In this document: in pieces, positions 35,505 through 45,500 of the stretch
How positions within the stretch are numbered: position 1 is the stretch's first letter
Layout: each line of letters opens with the position of its first letter
Origin: Bacteroidaceae bacterium
GTDB lineage: Bacteria; Bacteroidota; Bacteroidia; Bacteroidales; Bacteroidaceae
Direction of reading: 5' to 3'
Length of the DNA stretch: 64,000 nt
NCBI GenBank assembly: GCA_017536765.1
Contig: JAFXGV010000025.1
Location: forward strand, 1 to 64,000
Made by a program: the position numbers and the translations under genes
The notes under the pieces: model-generated
What the model was told of the DNA's origin: nothing
The model's database searches: none
Seen by the model: only the letters and a program-made list of their open reading frames with translations

Positions 35505-36382
35505 GAATAGAGATAGACGACCACTCGGGCTTCTGCTTTGGTGTAACCACCGCCATCAAGAAGGCCGAAGAGGAGCTGCGGAACGGCGGCACCCTCTACT
35601 GCCTGGGCGACATAGTGCACAACGGCATAGAGTGTGACAGGCTCAAGAAGCTTGGGCTCATAACAATAGACCACGAGACTTTTGCCAAGCTACACGATGC
35701 CAAGGTGCTGCTGCGTGCCCACGGTGAGCCCCCTGCCACATACGAGATTGCACGCCGCAACAACCTGGAGCTGATAGATGCCACCTGCCCCGTGGTGCTG
35801 AAACTGCAACAGCGCATAAAACAAAAATGGCAAAGCACTGCCGACGAAGAGAGACAGATTGTGATTCACGGACAGGCGGGGCACGCCGAGGTGCTCGGCC
35901 TTGTGGGGCAGACACACGGCGAGGCTATTGTTATTGAGAACACCGCACAGCTCGACAAGGTTGCCACCGACAAGGACACCTACATATATTCGCAAACCAC
36001 CAAGTCGCTCGAGGGCTACAAGCAGATTGTGGAGGCCATAGAGCAGCGAATAGATGCCGACAAGAGAATAGAATCGTTCGACACCGTGTGCAGGCAGGTG
36101 GCCAACCGTATGAGCGGCATTGGCGAGTTTGCCAAGAGCCACGAACTCATATTCTTCGTGTGCGGGCGCAAGAGTTCAAACGGCAAGATACTCTTTAACG
36201 AGTGCAAGAGGATGAACCCCAATTCGTACCAGATTGAAAGCCCGCAGGAGATAGACCTCGCACTCACCGACAACGTGGAGAGCATTGGCATATGCGGTGC
36301 CACATCCACCCCCAAGTGGCTTATGGAGAATTGCAAACAGGAGATTCTAAACTATAATAACCATAAAAACATAGAGCAATGA
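35498..36382 (+). CDS. ispH: 4-hydroxy-3-methylbut-2-enyl diphosphate reductase
   Basis: The last step of the non-mevalonate isoprenoid pathway, a [4Fe-4S] enzyme that yields IPP and DMAPP. It has 294 residues. The three cluster cysteines are Cys13 ([10 protein letters not shown]), the Cys of LIDATCPVV and the Cys of [11 protein letters not shown]; the substrate motif [12 protein letters not shown] is near the C-terminus. I chose the ATG at 35498 (overlap of 7 nt with cmk), which gives [16 protein letters not shown]; an earlier ATG at 35465 lies inside cmk. It overlaps pfkA by 4 nt. Its product feeds the polyprenyl synthase encoded nearby. Confidence 0.95.
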   Translation: MLRIEIDDHSGFCFGVTTAIKKAEEELRNGGTLYCLGDIVHNGIECDRLKKLGLITIDHETFAKLHDAKVLLRAHGEPPATYEIARRNNLELIDATCPVVLKLQQRIKQKWQSTADEERQIVIHGQAGHAEVLGLVGQTHGEAIVIENTAQLDKVATDKDTYIYSQTTKSLEGYKQIVEAIEQRIDADKRIESFDTVCRQVANRMSGIGEFAKSHELIFFVCGRKSSNGKILFNECKRMNPNSYQIESPQEIDLALTDNVESIGICGATSTPKWLMENCKQEILNYNNHKNIEQ

Positions 36383-37365
36383 AAAACAAAATCAGCTGTG
36401 TGGGAATACTCACATCGGGTGGCGATGCCCCCGGAATGAACGCGGCAATACGCGCCGTCACACGTGCCAGCATCTACCACGGGATTAAAGTAAAGGGTAT
36501 CTACCGCGGCTACAAAGGACTCATCACAGGCGAGATTAAGGAGTTCAAGACCGAGAATGTAAGTAACATCATTCAACGCGGAGGAACAATACTGAAAACC
36601 AGCCGTTGCGACGAGTTCAAGACCGAGGAGGGCCGCGCAATAGGTTACGAAACACTGAAGAGAGAGGGAATAGATGCACTTGTGGTGATTGGCGGCGACG
36701 GCTCCATCACCGGCGCATACAACCTTGCACGAGAGTATGACATCCCCTGTATTGCCCTGCCCGGCACCATCGACAACGACCTCTATGGCACCGACACCAC
36801 CATTGGCTACGACACTGCACTCAACACCATTATGGAGTGTGTGGACAAGATACGCGACACAGCATCGTCGCACGAGCGCCTTTTCATTGTGGAGGTTATG
36901 GGCCGCGATGCCGGTTTCCTTGCCCTCAACGGAACGCTTGCCACCGGTGCAGAGGCTTGCGTGTTGCCCGAAATCGATCCCGAATTTGAACGCATAAACC
37001 AATTTATAGCCAATGGGTTGCGCCGCACAAAGAGCAGCAGCATCGTGCTGTTTGCCGAAGGCCGCGAAAAAGACTACAACATTATGGAAGTTGCCGAGGG
37101 TATGCGCCAGAAGTTCCCCGAGCTCGACGTGCGCGTATCTATTTTGGGTTACCTGCAGCGTGGCGGCAGCCCCACAGCCAACGACCGCATTCTTGCCAGC
37201 CGATTGGGTGTTGCAGCCATCGATGCCCTCTTGGAAGGACAGCGCAACGTAATGATAGGCCTCCGCAACAACGAGATTGTATATATCCCCTTCACCAAGG
37301 CCATCAAAGACGACAAACCCATCGACCGCGAAACCGTGCGTGCACAGGAGATTCTTGCATCGTAA
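36379..37365 (+). CDS. pfkA: ATP-dependent 6-phosphofructokinase
   Basis: Commits fructose-6-phosphate to glycolysis. It has 328 residues: [19 protein letters not shown] (nucleotide loop), [16 protein letters not shown] (the Gly of GGDGS favours ATP over pyrophosphate), [20 protein letters not shown] with the catalytic Asp, [13 protein letters not shown] and [13 protein letters not shown]. The start overlaps ispH by 4 nt (ATGA). The gene ends the porQ operon, 25 nt before a strong terminator. Confidence 0.96.
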   Translation: MKNKISCVGILTSGGDAPGMNAAIRAVTRASIYHGIKVKGIYRGYKGLITGEIKEFKTENVSNIIQRGGTILKTSRCDEFKTEEGRAIGYETLKREGIDALVVIGGDGSITGAYNLAREYDIPCIALPGTIDNDLYGTDTTIGYDTALNTIMECVDKIRDTASSHERLFIVEVMGRDAGFLALNGTLATGAEACVLPEIDPEFERINQFIANGLRRTKSSSIVLFAEGREKDYNIMEVAEGMRQKFPELDVRVSILGYLQRGGSPTANDRILASRLGVAAIDALLEGQRNVMIGLRNNEIVYIPFTKAIKDDKPIDRETVRAQEILAS

Positions 37366-37390
37366 CCCCGATGCAAAGGAATACAAAAAC

Positions 37391-37427
37391 AACAAACCCC
37401 GAAGCGATGCTTCGGGGTTTGTTTTGC
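37391..37427. terminator. Two-way terminator between pfkA and secG
   Basis: A perfect 15-bp stem (AACAAACCCCGAAGC, 37391-37405, with 37409-37423; loop GAT) followed by TTTT on the plus strand. It serves the converging porQ operon and secG. Confidence 0.88.
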
Positions 37428-37454
37428 TATACGGGCAACCGTGCTATGAGCAAA

Positions 37455-37808
37455 TTACTCGACAGCGGGAGTCTCCACTGTAACCTCGGCAGGCACCTCC
37501 TCGGTAAAGTCGGGGGCAACCTCGGGGTTTACAATGCTGTTCTCAACAGCGCTCTGCTGTATGATGCTCTCGTCCGAAACTGTTGCGTGGGGGATAGACC
37601 AAGCTGCGAGCACGCTCACAACAACCATAAAGGCTGCAAGGCTCCAAGTGGCTTTCTCCAGGAAATCCGTGGTCTTTCTAACACCCATAATCTGGTTCGA
37701 TGATGCGAAGCCCGATGCAAGGCCACCACCCTTTGAATTCTGAACCAATACTATAAGACACATTAGCACCGATGCTATTACGATAAGTAAAACGCAAACC
37801 AAATACAT
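37455..37808 (-). CDS. secG: Preprotein translocase subunit SecG
   Basis: A small integral membrane subunit of the SecYEG channel. It has 117 residues and two membrane helices (about 3-24 and 53-72), separated by the conserved cytosolic loop VQNSKGGGLASGFASSNQ...GVRKTTDFLEKATW. The C-terminal 40 residues are an acidic, Val/Pro/Glu-rich tail typical of Bacteroidales versions. It lies 1 nt downstream of the TPR-like gene. Confidence 0.94.
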   Translation of the reverse strand: MYLVCVLLIVIASVLMCLIVLVQNSKGGGLASGFASSNQIMGVRKTTDFLEKATWSLAAFMVVVSVLAAWSIPHATVSDESIIQQSAVENSIVNPEVAPDFTEEVPAEVTVETPAVE

Positions 37809-37809
37809 A

Positions 37810-38520
37810 TTATTTCCTTTTTGTATGTTTAACTATTTTTTCTAAAAATCTAATTTGGTCTGCAAAGTAACGATTTTTATTCGGATATTCCAAACATAAC
37901 CGTTTAATAATTTCCAGAGCCTTGTCATATTTTCCCTGCTTAATGTAAATATTAGCAAGCGTTTCGGTGAAAAACGATGTTTCGAGGAGCGCATCCTCGG
38001 ACTCCTCGGGCACTGCGGGAGCAGCCTGCTCGGCATCGTTTTTCAGGTCGAGGGTTATCTTCTCATTGTCACCCGCAAGGAAATCGTCTATAAGATTTTG
38101 ACCACGCAGGCGAGGCACACTCTCCTGTGGTGCCTCTTTAACCAGGTAGGCCGACACATAGTCCACCGCAGCGGCACCCTCGGCCTCGAGCGAGAAATTA
38201 TCGGCGGGCAAGGTTTCCAGGAAGGCATCTATGAGCGCCATTGTTCTATCCACCGCCACATCGGCAGCCGGTGCTACATCGACCACATTTGTGCCATACC
38301 CCTCCATAAGTTCAAACAGCGCCCAACGGTTTTTAAGATAAAGGGCAGCCTTGCGCATCTCCTTTCCAAGCTCCACATCGTGCAGGATGTAGAGGTTCTT
38401 GAGCATAAGCAGGCGCGCCACGTCGAAGGTGGGATACTTTGCCACTAAAAGACGAAGCTCGTAGAGGGTGTCGCGGTTGAGCTTTTCGGGGTGCGATATA
38501 TATGCCGAGAGCGACTCCAT
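37810..38520 (-). CDS. TPR-like helical protein of the lptE-secG cluster
   Basis: A soluble 236-residue protein without signal peptide. The N-terminal half is helical (MESLSAYISHPEKLNRDTLY, LRLLVAKYPTFDVARLLMLK). The C-terminal part ends in one recognisable TPR-like unit (TLANIYIKQGKYDKALEIIK, then CLEYPNKNRYFADQIRFLEK). The middle is acidic. It is placed between lptE (3 nt) and secG (1 nt), an arrangement that recurs in Bacteroidales. The function is unknown; a scaffold or assembly role is a guess from the fold. Confidence 0.85.
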   Translation of the reverse strand: MESLSAYISHPEKLNRDTLYELRLLVAKYPTFDVARLLMLKNLYILHDVELGKEMRKAALYLKNRWALFELMEGYGTNVVDVAPAADVAVDRTMALIDAFLETLPADNFSLEAEGAAAVDYVSAYLVKEAPQESVPRLRGQNLIDDFLAGDNEKITLDLKNDAEQAAPAVPEESEDALLETSFFTETLANIYIKQGKYDKALEIIKRLCLEYPNKNRYFADQIRFLEKIVKHTKRK

Positions 38521-38523
38521 TCA

Positions 38524-39048
38524 CTACCAGTTGGCTACGGCGGCATTGAATATCGCCTCCACAATTTCGTTAATCATTTGTGTCACGAGCTCCTCCTGAA
38601 CGGTTTCGAGCAACTGTGACGAGTCGAAATCTCGTGTTGCCGAGAAGACACGCTCAAAATCCTCCTTGTGATTCTTGTTGTTGACAAAGCGCACATTCAC
38701 GCTCATCTTCAACTGCACCATAGCTGAGTAGCCGTCCGAAGATATCGACTTGTTCACCTGGTCATATGCGGTAATCTCACCCGCCAACTGCAAATCGCCG
38801 CCACGGTTCACCTGCGTGAGTTTGGTTTGCTGTATAAACACATCGCTCAGTTTCTCGTTGAGCATAGCAGCCATAGGGCCCCACTGGTATGCGGCACGGT
38901 TCTGGAAAGTTTCCATCGATATGGTTTTCACCACCGAATAGTCGATGGATGCACCCGTGAACTTATAACTCACCTTGCAACCTGCAAAGAGCAACAAAGC
39001 CACAAGGGGTAGTGCAAAAAGCACTCTCTTTATCTTATTCAATTCCAT
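38524..39048 (-). CDS. lptE: LptE-like lipoprotein (LPS transport)
   Basis: A 174-residue lipoprotein with leader LFALPLVALLLFAGC and an immediately following conserved CKVSYKFTGASIDY. It matches the Bacteroidetes LptE family, which plugs LptD and helps place LPS in the outer membrane. The remainder (TISMETFQNRAAYQWGPMAA, LAGEITAYDQVNKSISSDGY) shows the alternating strand and helix pattern of that fold. The N-terminus overlaps the sigma-54-type activator gene by 14 nt. Confidence 0.85.
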   Translation of the reverse strand: MELNKIKRVLFALPLVALLLFAGCKVSYKFTGASIDYSVVKTISMETFQNRAAYQWGPMAAMLNEKLSDVFIQQTKLTQVNRGGDLQLAGEITAYDQVNKSISSDGYSAMVQLKMSVNVRFVNNKNHKEDFERVFSATRDFDSSQLLETVQEELVTQMINEIVEAIFNAAVANW

Positions 39049-40267
39049 ACTCCTTTATCTTTCTATAAAGTGTTCTTTCCGATATGTTAAGTTCCTTGGC
39101 AGCATCGCGGCGGCGGCCACGATGGCGTTCAAGCGCCTGTTTTATGGTTTTCTTCTCCACATCGTCGAGCGAGAGAGCCTCATCGACATACTCCTCCACC
39201 ACCTGATGTACCTGCGGAGAGGAGGCAAGGTGGATGGTGGGCTTCACGGGGCGGTGCACCACGGGAACCACCTCCTCGGCATCGGCATATATGGGCACAT
39301 CGGCAGCGTGCGGTGCCGTGTGCTGCGATGCACGCAAGCCCTCGAGCTGCTGTTTGAGTTCGGTAATGTCGCGGCGCATATCGAAGAGCACGCTGTAGAG
39401 TATCTCACGCTCGCTCTCAAAGGTTTTGCCGTTGCCACCGCCCTTTGAACCAAAGAGTGCAGGCAGGTTATTTTTGGGTTGCTCGGGCAGGTACTGTGTA
39501 ATCACATCGGCCGTAATCGTGCGGTTGAGTTCGAGGATGGAAATCTGCTCGGCCACGTTTTTAAGCTGGCGTATGTTGCCCGGCCACGAATAGGAGAGCA
39601 ACGCACGCTTGGCCTGTTCGTCGAGTTCTATGCGAGGCACATTGTATTTTGCCGCAAAATCCATAGTGAACTTTTTGAACAAGAGGAACACATCCTCGCC
39701 GCGCTTGCGCAATGGGGGCACCTTAATGGGCACCGTGCTCAGGCGGTAGTACAAATCCTCGCGGAAACGGCCGTTGCTTATAGCCTCGGGCAGGTTCACG
39801 TTTGTGGCACACACTATGCGCACATTGGTCTTTTCAACCTTCGACGAGCCCACACGAAGAAACTCGCCGTTCTCTAACACGCGCAACAGGCGCGCCTGGG
39901 TGGAGAGGGGCAGTTCGCCCACCTCATCGAGGAATATGGTGCCGCCGTCAGCCTCGCTGAAATAGCCCTTACGCTCGCTTATGGCATCGGTAAAGGCACC
40001 CTTGACGTGACCGAAGAGCTCCGAGTCTATTGTTCCTTCGGGGATGGCACCGCAGTTCACGGCAAAATACTTGCCGTGCTTACGCACGCTGTTCGTATGT
40101 ATTATTTGAGGGAAATACTCCTTACCCACACCGCTCTCGCCCGTTATGAGCACGGATAGGTCGGTATGTGCCACCTGTATTGCGGTATCTATGGCACGAA
40201 TAAGGTCGGAGTCGTTACCAATGATACCGAACTGCTGCTTCACCCTCAATATCTCTGATGCTTCCAT
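39035..40267 (-). CDS. Sigma-54-type AAA+ transcriptional activator with Fis-like HTH
   Basis: A 410-residue activator without receiver or sensor domain: the AAA+ domain starts almost at once. Walker A is GESGVGKE (43-50); the loop that normally reads GAFTGA is GAFTDA (90-95); Walker B is GGTIFLDEVGELP; sensor I and the arginine region (FREDLYYRLSTVPI, PPLRKRGEDV) are intact. The C-terminus carries a Fis-type helix-turn-helix (HRGRRRDAAKELNISERTLY). I chose the ATG at 40267 because the promoter's -7 box at 40295-40302 puts the transcription start near 40288, after the alternative ATG at 40297. It overlaps lptE, so it may control its own cluster, but its target is unknown. Confidence 0.9.
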   Translation of the reverse strand: MEASEILRVKQQFGIIGNDSDLIRAIDTAIQVAHTDLSVLITGESGVGKEYFPQIIHTNSVRKHGKYFAVNCGAIPEGTIDSELFGHVKGAFTDAISERKGYFSEADGGTIFLDEVGELPLSTQARLLRVLENGEFLRVGSSKVEKTNVRIVCATNVNLPEAISNGRFREDLYYRLSTVPIKVPPLRKRGEDVFLLFKKFTMDFAAKYNVPRIELDEQAKRALLSYSWPGNIRQLKNVAEQISILELNRTITADVITQYLPEQPKNNLPALFGSKGGGNGKTFESEREILYSVLFDMRRDITELKQQLEGLRASQHTAPHAADVPIYADAEEVVPVVHRPVKPTIHLASSPQVHQVVEEYVDEALSLDDVEKKTIKQALERHRGRRRDAAKELNISERTLYRKIKEYGIE

Positions 40268-40294
40268 AGATTTTGTTTTCTTCTTATACGCTGA

Positions 40295-40328
40295 CAAATT
40301 TACCTATTTTCTATTAAAAACAGGCAAT
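40295..40328 (-). promoter_or_regulatory. Promoter of the activator-lptE-secG cluster
   Basis: Minus-strand ATTG (40328-40325), 22 nt, then TAAATTTG (40302-40295), a full TAnnTTTG match. Confidence 0.55.
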
Positions 40329-40353
40329 TTTGACACATTTTATTATCAAATTC

Positions 40354-42204
40354 TTAGAACGGGAAGAGGAACGGGAGTACAAGAATCATCACAATTCCAA
40401 GAATTATCTGCAACGGCAGGCCCACCTTCACATAATCCATAAAGGTATATTGCCCCGCAGGCATCACAAGTGCGTTGGGCGGTGTGGAGAAGGGCGATGC
40501 AAAACAGAGGCTGGCACCGAGTGTCACGGCAAAGAGGAAGGGCACGGGACTCACACCTATCTGCAAAGCACTGCTCATTGCTATGGGAGCAAGGAGCACG
40601 GCGGTGGCCGTGTTGCTTATGAACATAGTCATAAACGAGGTTGTGAAATATATTCCCGCCATAAGAGCCAACGGACCATAGTCGCCCAAGCCGCTCACGA
40701 GCGAGTTTGATATCCACGCCGACACGCCCGTCTTTTGCAGCGCCACCGACATTGGCATCATAGCCGCAATGAGCACTATACTCTCCCAGTTGATGGTTTT
40801 GTAGGCAGCCTCCACGTTACGGAAACAGCCTGTGAGCACCATAAGAAGGCCGGCAACCATAACCGCCGTTACCGGCGCAATGGGAATGAAGTCGCAAGCC
40901 ATAACCACAATCATCGCAAGCATAATGAGCGCTGCAACGGGAGCCTTGTAGTCGAGTGTAACCTTTGCAGCCTCTTCTAAAGGACGGCCCAGCACAATCC
41001 ACTCGGTGCTTTCGTTCTCAAGGGCTGCAATATTGTCCCACGCACCCTGCACAAGCAGCACGTCGCCGCTGTGTATGGTTTCGTCGGCAATGCCCTGCAA
41101 TATATATTTCTTTTTGCGACATATGCCAAGCACGCTCAGGTTGTATTTCTTTCTGAAGCCTATCTCCTTGACAGTCTTGTTCACCACGGTTGAGGAGTTC
41201 ATAATGACAATTTCGGCAACACCGATATTGTAGAAATCGAGCGACTTGCCCTTGGCCTCGTCGCGGTCGTTCAAAACCGTGAGCTTGTACTTTTGTGCAA
41301 ATACCTTTACAATCTCCTCGTTACCCGACACATACAGCACATCATCCACACGCAGTTTGGTATCGGAATCCACAGCCTGCTGCACCACGTTTTTCAATAT
41401 CCTATGCTGGCCACGCTCTATGTGGCGCAGTTCTATGATATTAAGGCCATACTTTTTGCGTATGTCTATCTCGCCAATCATTTTACCCACCACAAGCGAC
41501 GATGCCGTCACCTGCAGGCGATGCAGGTTACTCGAAATGCCATACTCGGCAACCAACGTCTTGAGCGACTTGCCGCTGCTGGCGCTTGCCGCACTCAATG
41601 CACCGGGCTTGGAGAGGAACTTTTTGCTCAAAGGAAGCAACACAATGGTACCCACCACCGCGCATATAAGGCCCACGGGGAGGAAGGTGAAGAAGCCCAA
41701 CCCCTCGAAACCGTTTTTGAGCAACTCGTCGTTTATCACAAGGTTGGGGGGAGTACCAATAAGTGTCATCATACCGCTCATACTGCTGGCAAAGGCCAAT
41801 GGCATAAGCAGGCGGCTGGGGTTCATCTTCACGCTCATAGCCATACTCACCACAATGGGAATCATAATGGCCACGGTACCCGTGTTGCTCACAAAAGCAC
41901 CCATTACCGAGGTCACACCCATAACAAGCAGGAACAGTTTGAGTTCGCTGTCACCTGCAAATTTCATAAGCTTGGAGCTTATCATTTTGGCCAAGCCCGT
42001 CTGGAAGATGGCACCACCCACCACAAAGAGGCCCACCATCATTATGATAACATTGTTCGAGAAGCCCGAAAGAGCCTCTTCGGGGGTGAGAATACCCGCG
42101 GCAAGCAACGTCACAAGCGAGCATAGCGCCACTATGTCGGAACGTAATTTGCCGCTGATAAAAAATATCACGGACAAGAAAAGTACAAGGATTGTGAGTA
42201 TCAT
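40354..42204 (-). CDS. SLC13-family anion permease with two TrkA-C domains
   Basis: A 616-residue permease of the divalent anion:sodium symporter type. Hydrophobic N- and C-terminal halves flank two cytosolic TrkA-C domains (about residues 215-290 and 305-385). The characteristic SNT-T signature occurs twice: GAFVSNTGTVAIMIPIVV and MFISNTATAVLLAPIAM. LIGTPPNLVIND and FSTPPNALVMPAGQYTF are the paired P-rich motifs. Relatives carry sulphate, phosphate, dicarboxylates or are unassigned (YfbS type), so the substrate is open. It is transcribed on its own from a well-formed promoter. Confidence 0.9.
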   Translation of the reverse strand: MILTILVLFLSVIFFISGKLRSDIVALCSLVTLLAAGILTPEEALSGFSNNVIIMMVGLFVVGGAIFQTGLAKMISSKLMKFAGDSELKLFLLVMGVTSVMGAFVSNTGTVAIMIPIVVSMAMSVKMNPSRLLMPLAFASSMSGMMTLIGTPPNLVINDELLKNGFEGLGFFTFLPVGLICAVVGTIVLLPLSKKFLSKPGALSAASASSGKSLKTLVAEYGISSNLHRLQVTASSLVVGKMIGEIDIRKKYGLNIIELRHIERGQHRILKNVVQQAVDSDTKLRVDDVLYVSGNEEIVKVFAQKYKLTVLNDRDEAKGKSLDFYNIGVAEIVIMNSSTVVNKTVKEIGFRKKYNLSVLGICRKKKYILQGIADETIHSGDVLLVQGAWDNIAALENESTEWIVLGRPLEEAAKVTLDYKAPVAALIMLAMIVVMACDFIPIAPVTAVMVAGLLMVLTGCFRNVEAAYKTINWESIVLIAAMMPMSVALQKTGVSAWISNSLVSGLGDYGPLALMAGIYFTTSFMTMFISNTATAVLLAPIAMSSALQIGVSPVPFLFAVTLGASLCFASPFSTPPNALVMPAGQYTFMDYVKVGLPLQIILGIVMILVLPFLFPF

Positions 42205-42241
42205 AAAATTAAATATTATCTATTAGATAGAATTTAAGGCG

Positions 42242-42273
42242 CAAAATTAACAAAATTCAGCGGCAAAAGCAAA
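42242..42273 (-). promoter_or_regulatory. Promoter of the SLC13 permease gene
   Basis: Minus-strand TTTG (42273-42270), exactly 20 nt, TAATTTTG (42249-42242): a full consensus match. The leader would be about 30 nt. Confidence 0.7.
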
Positions 42274-42443
42274 TGGTTTTAACCACTTGGCACCGCATAG
42301 TTAAACTTTTTTATAATATCGCATCGGCTGCTGCCCGCGCTCACCCATTTATAAAAAACAGGCAACAGTTTCAAAAAATAGATTTTTGCCCTTTTTACCG
42401 CAATTTTTCCCGCACGAAAGAGAGGAATAACGAGATTTCTATA

Positions 42444-42451
42444 TAATTTTG
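42444..42451 (+). promoter_or_regulatory. -7 box of the tamB-like gene
   Basis: TAATTTTG fits TAnnTTTG but lacks a TTTG 20 nt upstream. Transcription would start near 42457, right after an in-frame TAA, limiting how far upstream translation of the tamB-like gene can begin. Confidence 0.5.
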
Positions 42452-42534
42452 CAATATAACTAAAATTTAAGTCTATAAGAGTACTGAAATACATAATCCT
42501 GACCATCACAACGGTTGCGGTCACAATATATGCC

Positions 42535-45500
42535 GTGTCGTTGTTGCTACGTCTCGATGCCGTGCAGCATCGGGCAGCAGGCTATGTAACCGAGACAATA
42601 CAGGAACTCAGCGACCTGCCCATAGGCATAGGCTCGGTGCAGGTGCAGCACTTGAACAAAGTGGTGCTCAAAGGCATATACCTCACCGACGAAAGAGGCG
42701 ACACCGCTGTGAGCATCCCCAAAATAACCGCCCACCTGTCGCCGTTGCATATGCTCAAAGGCGACATACGCATAAACACACTGATGATTGGTAACCCCGC
42801 GGTAAAGCTCTATCGCACAAGCGAAGAGGCGCCGCTCAACATACAGTTCGTACTTGACAAACTCGCAGGCGACAGCACTAAGGAGAAGAGCAAGCTCCCG
42901 AGCATAAGAGTGAACCAGATACAACTGTACGATGGCTGCGCAAGCTACGATGTAGAGAGCGCAGAACAGGGTGCCGAGGGAGTCTTTTCGCCGCAGCACA
43001 TAGAGGTAAAGGATATTGCGTGCAACCTGTCGCTCAAGCAGCTGAGCAGCGACACGCTGAGCCTATACATCCGTTCCATAAGCGGCAGAGAGAGTTCCGG
43101 CATCGAGATAAAGAAACTGCGCGCCAGAGTTAATGCCAACACCGAAAGCATACGAATAGAGGATTTCCGTTTGGAATTGCCGCAGAGCAAGCTGCGCGCC
43201 CACAAACTCACGCTCAAAAACAACGGGAAAAGAGCGTTTGAGATAGATGGCGAGATATACAGCAACGCCATTGTGCCAAATGATTTCAAGGCACTCTGCC
43301 CAACGCTTACCGCAGACCTGCCCGCAATGAGCCTGCGCATAAAAGCCAAAGGAAACAACAAAAAGACCAACGCCACTCTCTCGCTTGAGACAGCCGACAA
43401 CAGCCTGTCTGTCAAAACCGATGCCACGATAAGCAACGCCCTTAGCAGCGACAAGCGCAGCATAGAGATAAGAACAGCCGGGAGTAGGGCCGAAAAAGCC
43501 GCCATCGGGCATATACAAAAAATAGCAGGCGACACCATAGGCAGCCTCGACATTCTTAAACGCCTTGGCACCATAAACATCACAGCCGATGCAAAATATG
43601 CCGGTGGGGAACTGCTGGGCGACATAGCCATTGCGACAAAGCGTGGAAACATCGACTGCAACCTATTCCTGGACAAAGCAAGGAACTACCACACCACCCT
43701 GCAGGCTGCCGCAATAGATTTGGGCAGACTGCTGCAAGAGGAGGACTTGGGCCTGTGCAATGCAGAATTCACAGCCAACGGCATACTTGGTGCAGGCAGC
43801 ATCCCCGCAGGCTCGTTCCAATCGAGCATCAGCGAATTTGAATACAAAGGATACACCTACTCGCCCATTATGATACAAGGCAGCCACGGAGAGAACGATT
43901 TCTCCACCACCGCCACATTTACCGACAAAAATGCCTGTGGCGAAATAGACTTTTTCAAGTTGAAAAAGGAGGGAGCACGGGAGTACAGGCTAAAAGCAAG
44001 AATAGACTCGCTGCGATTGCACGAAATAAACATCAACAACAAGGGCGAAGGATGCCTGTCGGCTATGCTGGAGGGCAATTACGAAATATACGATCACGGC
44101 AAGTCGCAGCTCGATGCCCGCATATACAACATAACCCTTGCAACAGCCGACGAACGCAAATCGTTGCGCACATTCCACATAACGGACAACAACCTGTCCG
44201 ACACCCGCCTGCTGCTCCTCTCGTCCGACTTTATGGATATGAACATTGCCGGGCACTTCAGCTACAAAGGTATAGCAAACACATTCACGAACATACTGCA
44301 AACCCACCTGCCCGCGCTTGCAGGCAGCACCGTCAAGAGGAATGCCGGAAACGAATACAGTTTCAAGATAGACATTAAGGAGACCGCCTGGATAAGCGAC
44401 CTGTTAGGCCTGCCATTTACCATAAACGAACAATCGAGCATTGTAGGCAGCTGCGACGACAACCGCCGGCTCTTCTACCTCAACGCGCAGTTGCACAACT
44501 GCGACATCGACGGGCGCAAATATCGCAGCATCGATGCCACAGCAATATCGACAGACGAAAAAATCACACTCGCTGCCAAAGCCGCGGTGCCACAGGTATT
44601 GGCAAAGAAAGTTCTATATGACAATGCCGAAAACGATATGGCAATAAACATAGGGTGCAGTGCAGGCGAGAACCGCATTAGCAGCAACATACATTGGGAG
44701 CGCCACGCACAGCCGGTGGGCAACGGAACATTTGAGATGGATATTGCGCTTGCAAGAGGCAATAACGGGAACGTGACATTCGATGCCGACATAAAACCCA
44801 ACAAAATAGTTTATAACGATACACCGTGGGAGTTGCTCCCCTGCCACATTGCAAGCGACGGCAACAGCTACACGATAGACCGTTTCAGCCTGCAGAGCGA
44901 CAAACAGTGGCTGAGGATAGATGGCGTTGTGGGAGAACTTGAAGAGGACCTGCTCACCATAAGCCTTAAAGACATAGGCGTGGAGGATATTCTGGACCTT
45001 GTAAACTTCCATTCGGTAGATTTCGGTGGCATAGCCACAGGCGACATATCCCTGTCGCGTATGTTGCAAAACCCCCAATTCAGCAGCGAATTGAATGTAG
45101 AGAATTTCTCTTTTGAGGAGGGATATATGGGCGACCTTGATGTAAAGGCAGCCTGGAACGAGGAGGACAAAGCAGTACACCTCACAGGTGACATATACGA
45201 CATAAACAACTCGCACACCGTGGTGAGCGGTTTTGTATCGCCTGCCAACGACACCATCAACCTGCGAGTAGATGCCGACCGCGCCAGGGTTGAATTCCTC
45301 AACAGTATGCTCGAGGGAATACTATCGGAGGTGGATGGCACGGCCACGGGAACGCTTTCTGTTGTGGGCCCGCTTGGCGATCCCAACCTCATAGGTGACA
45401 TACGCGCCAACGGCTCGCTTAAGCTCAACGTCACAAACACCAAATACAAGATGATTGACGGCCTTGTGAATCTCACATATAACAAAATGGCCTTCAACAA

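Noticed and set aside
36352-37395. 347-codon open frame on the minus strand
   Set aside because: Opposite pfkA and crossing the terminator stem; no recognisable protein features.
41246-42226. 326-codon open frame on the plus strand
   Set aside because: Opposite the SLC13 permease gene; serine/threonine-rich reverse image of membrane helices.
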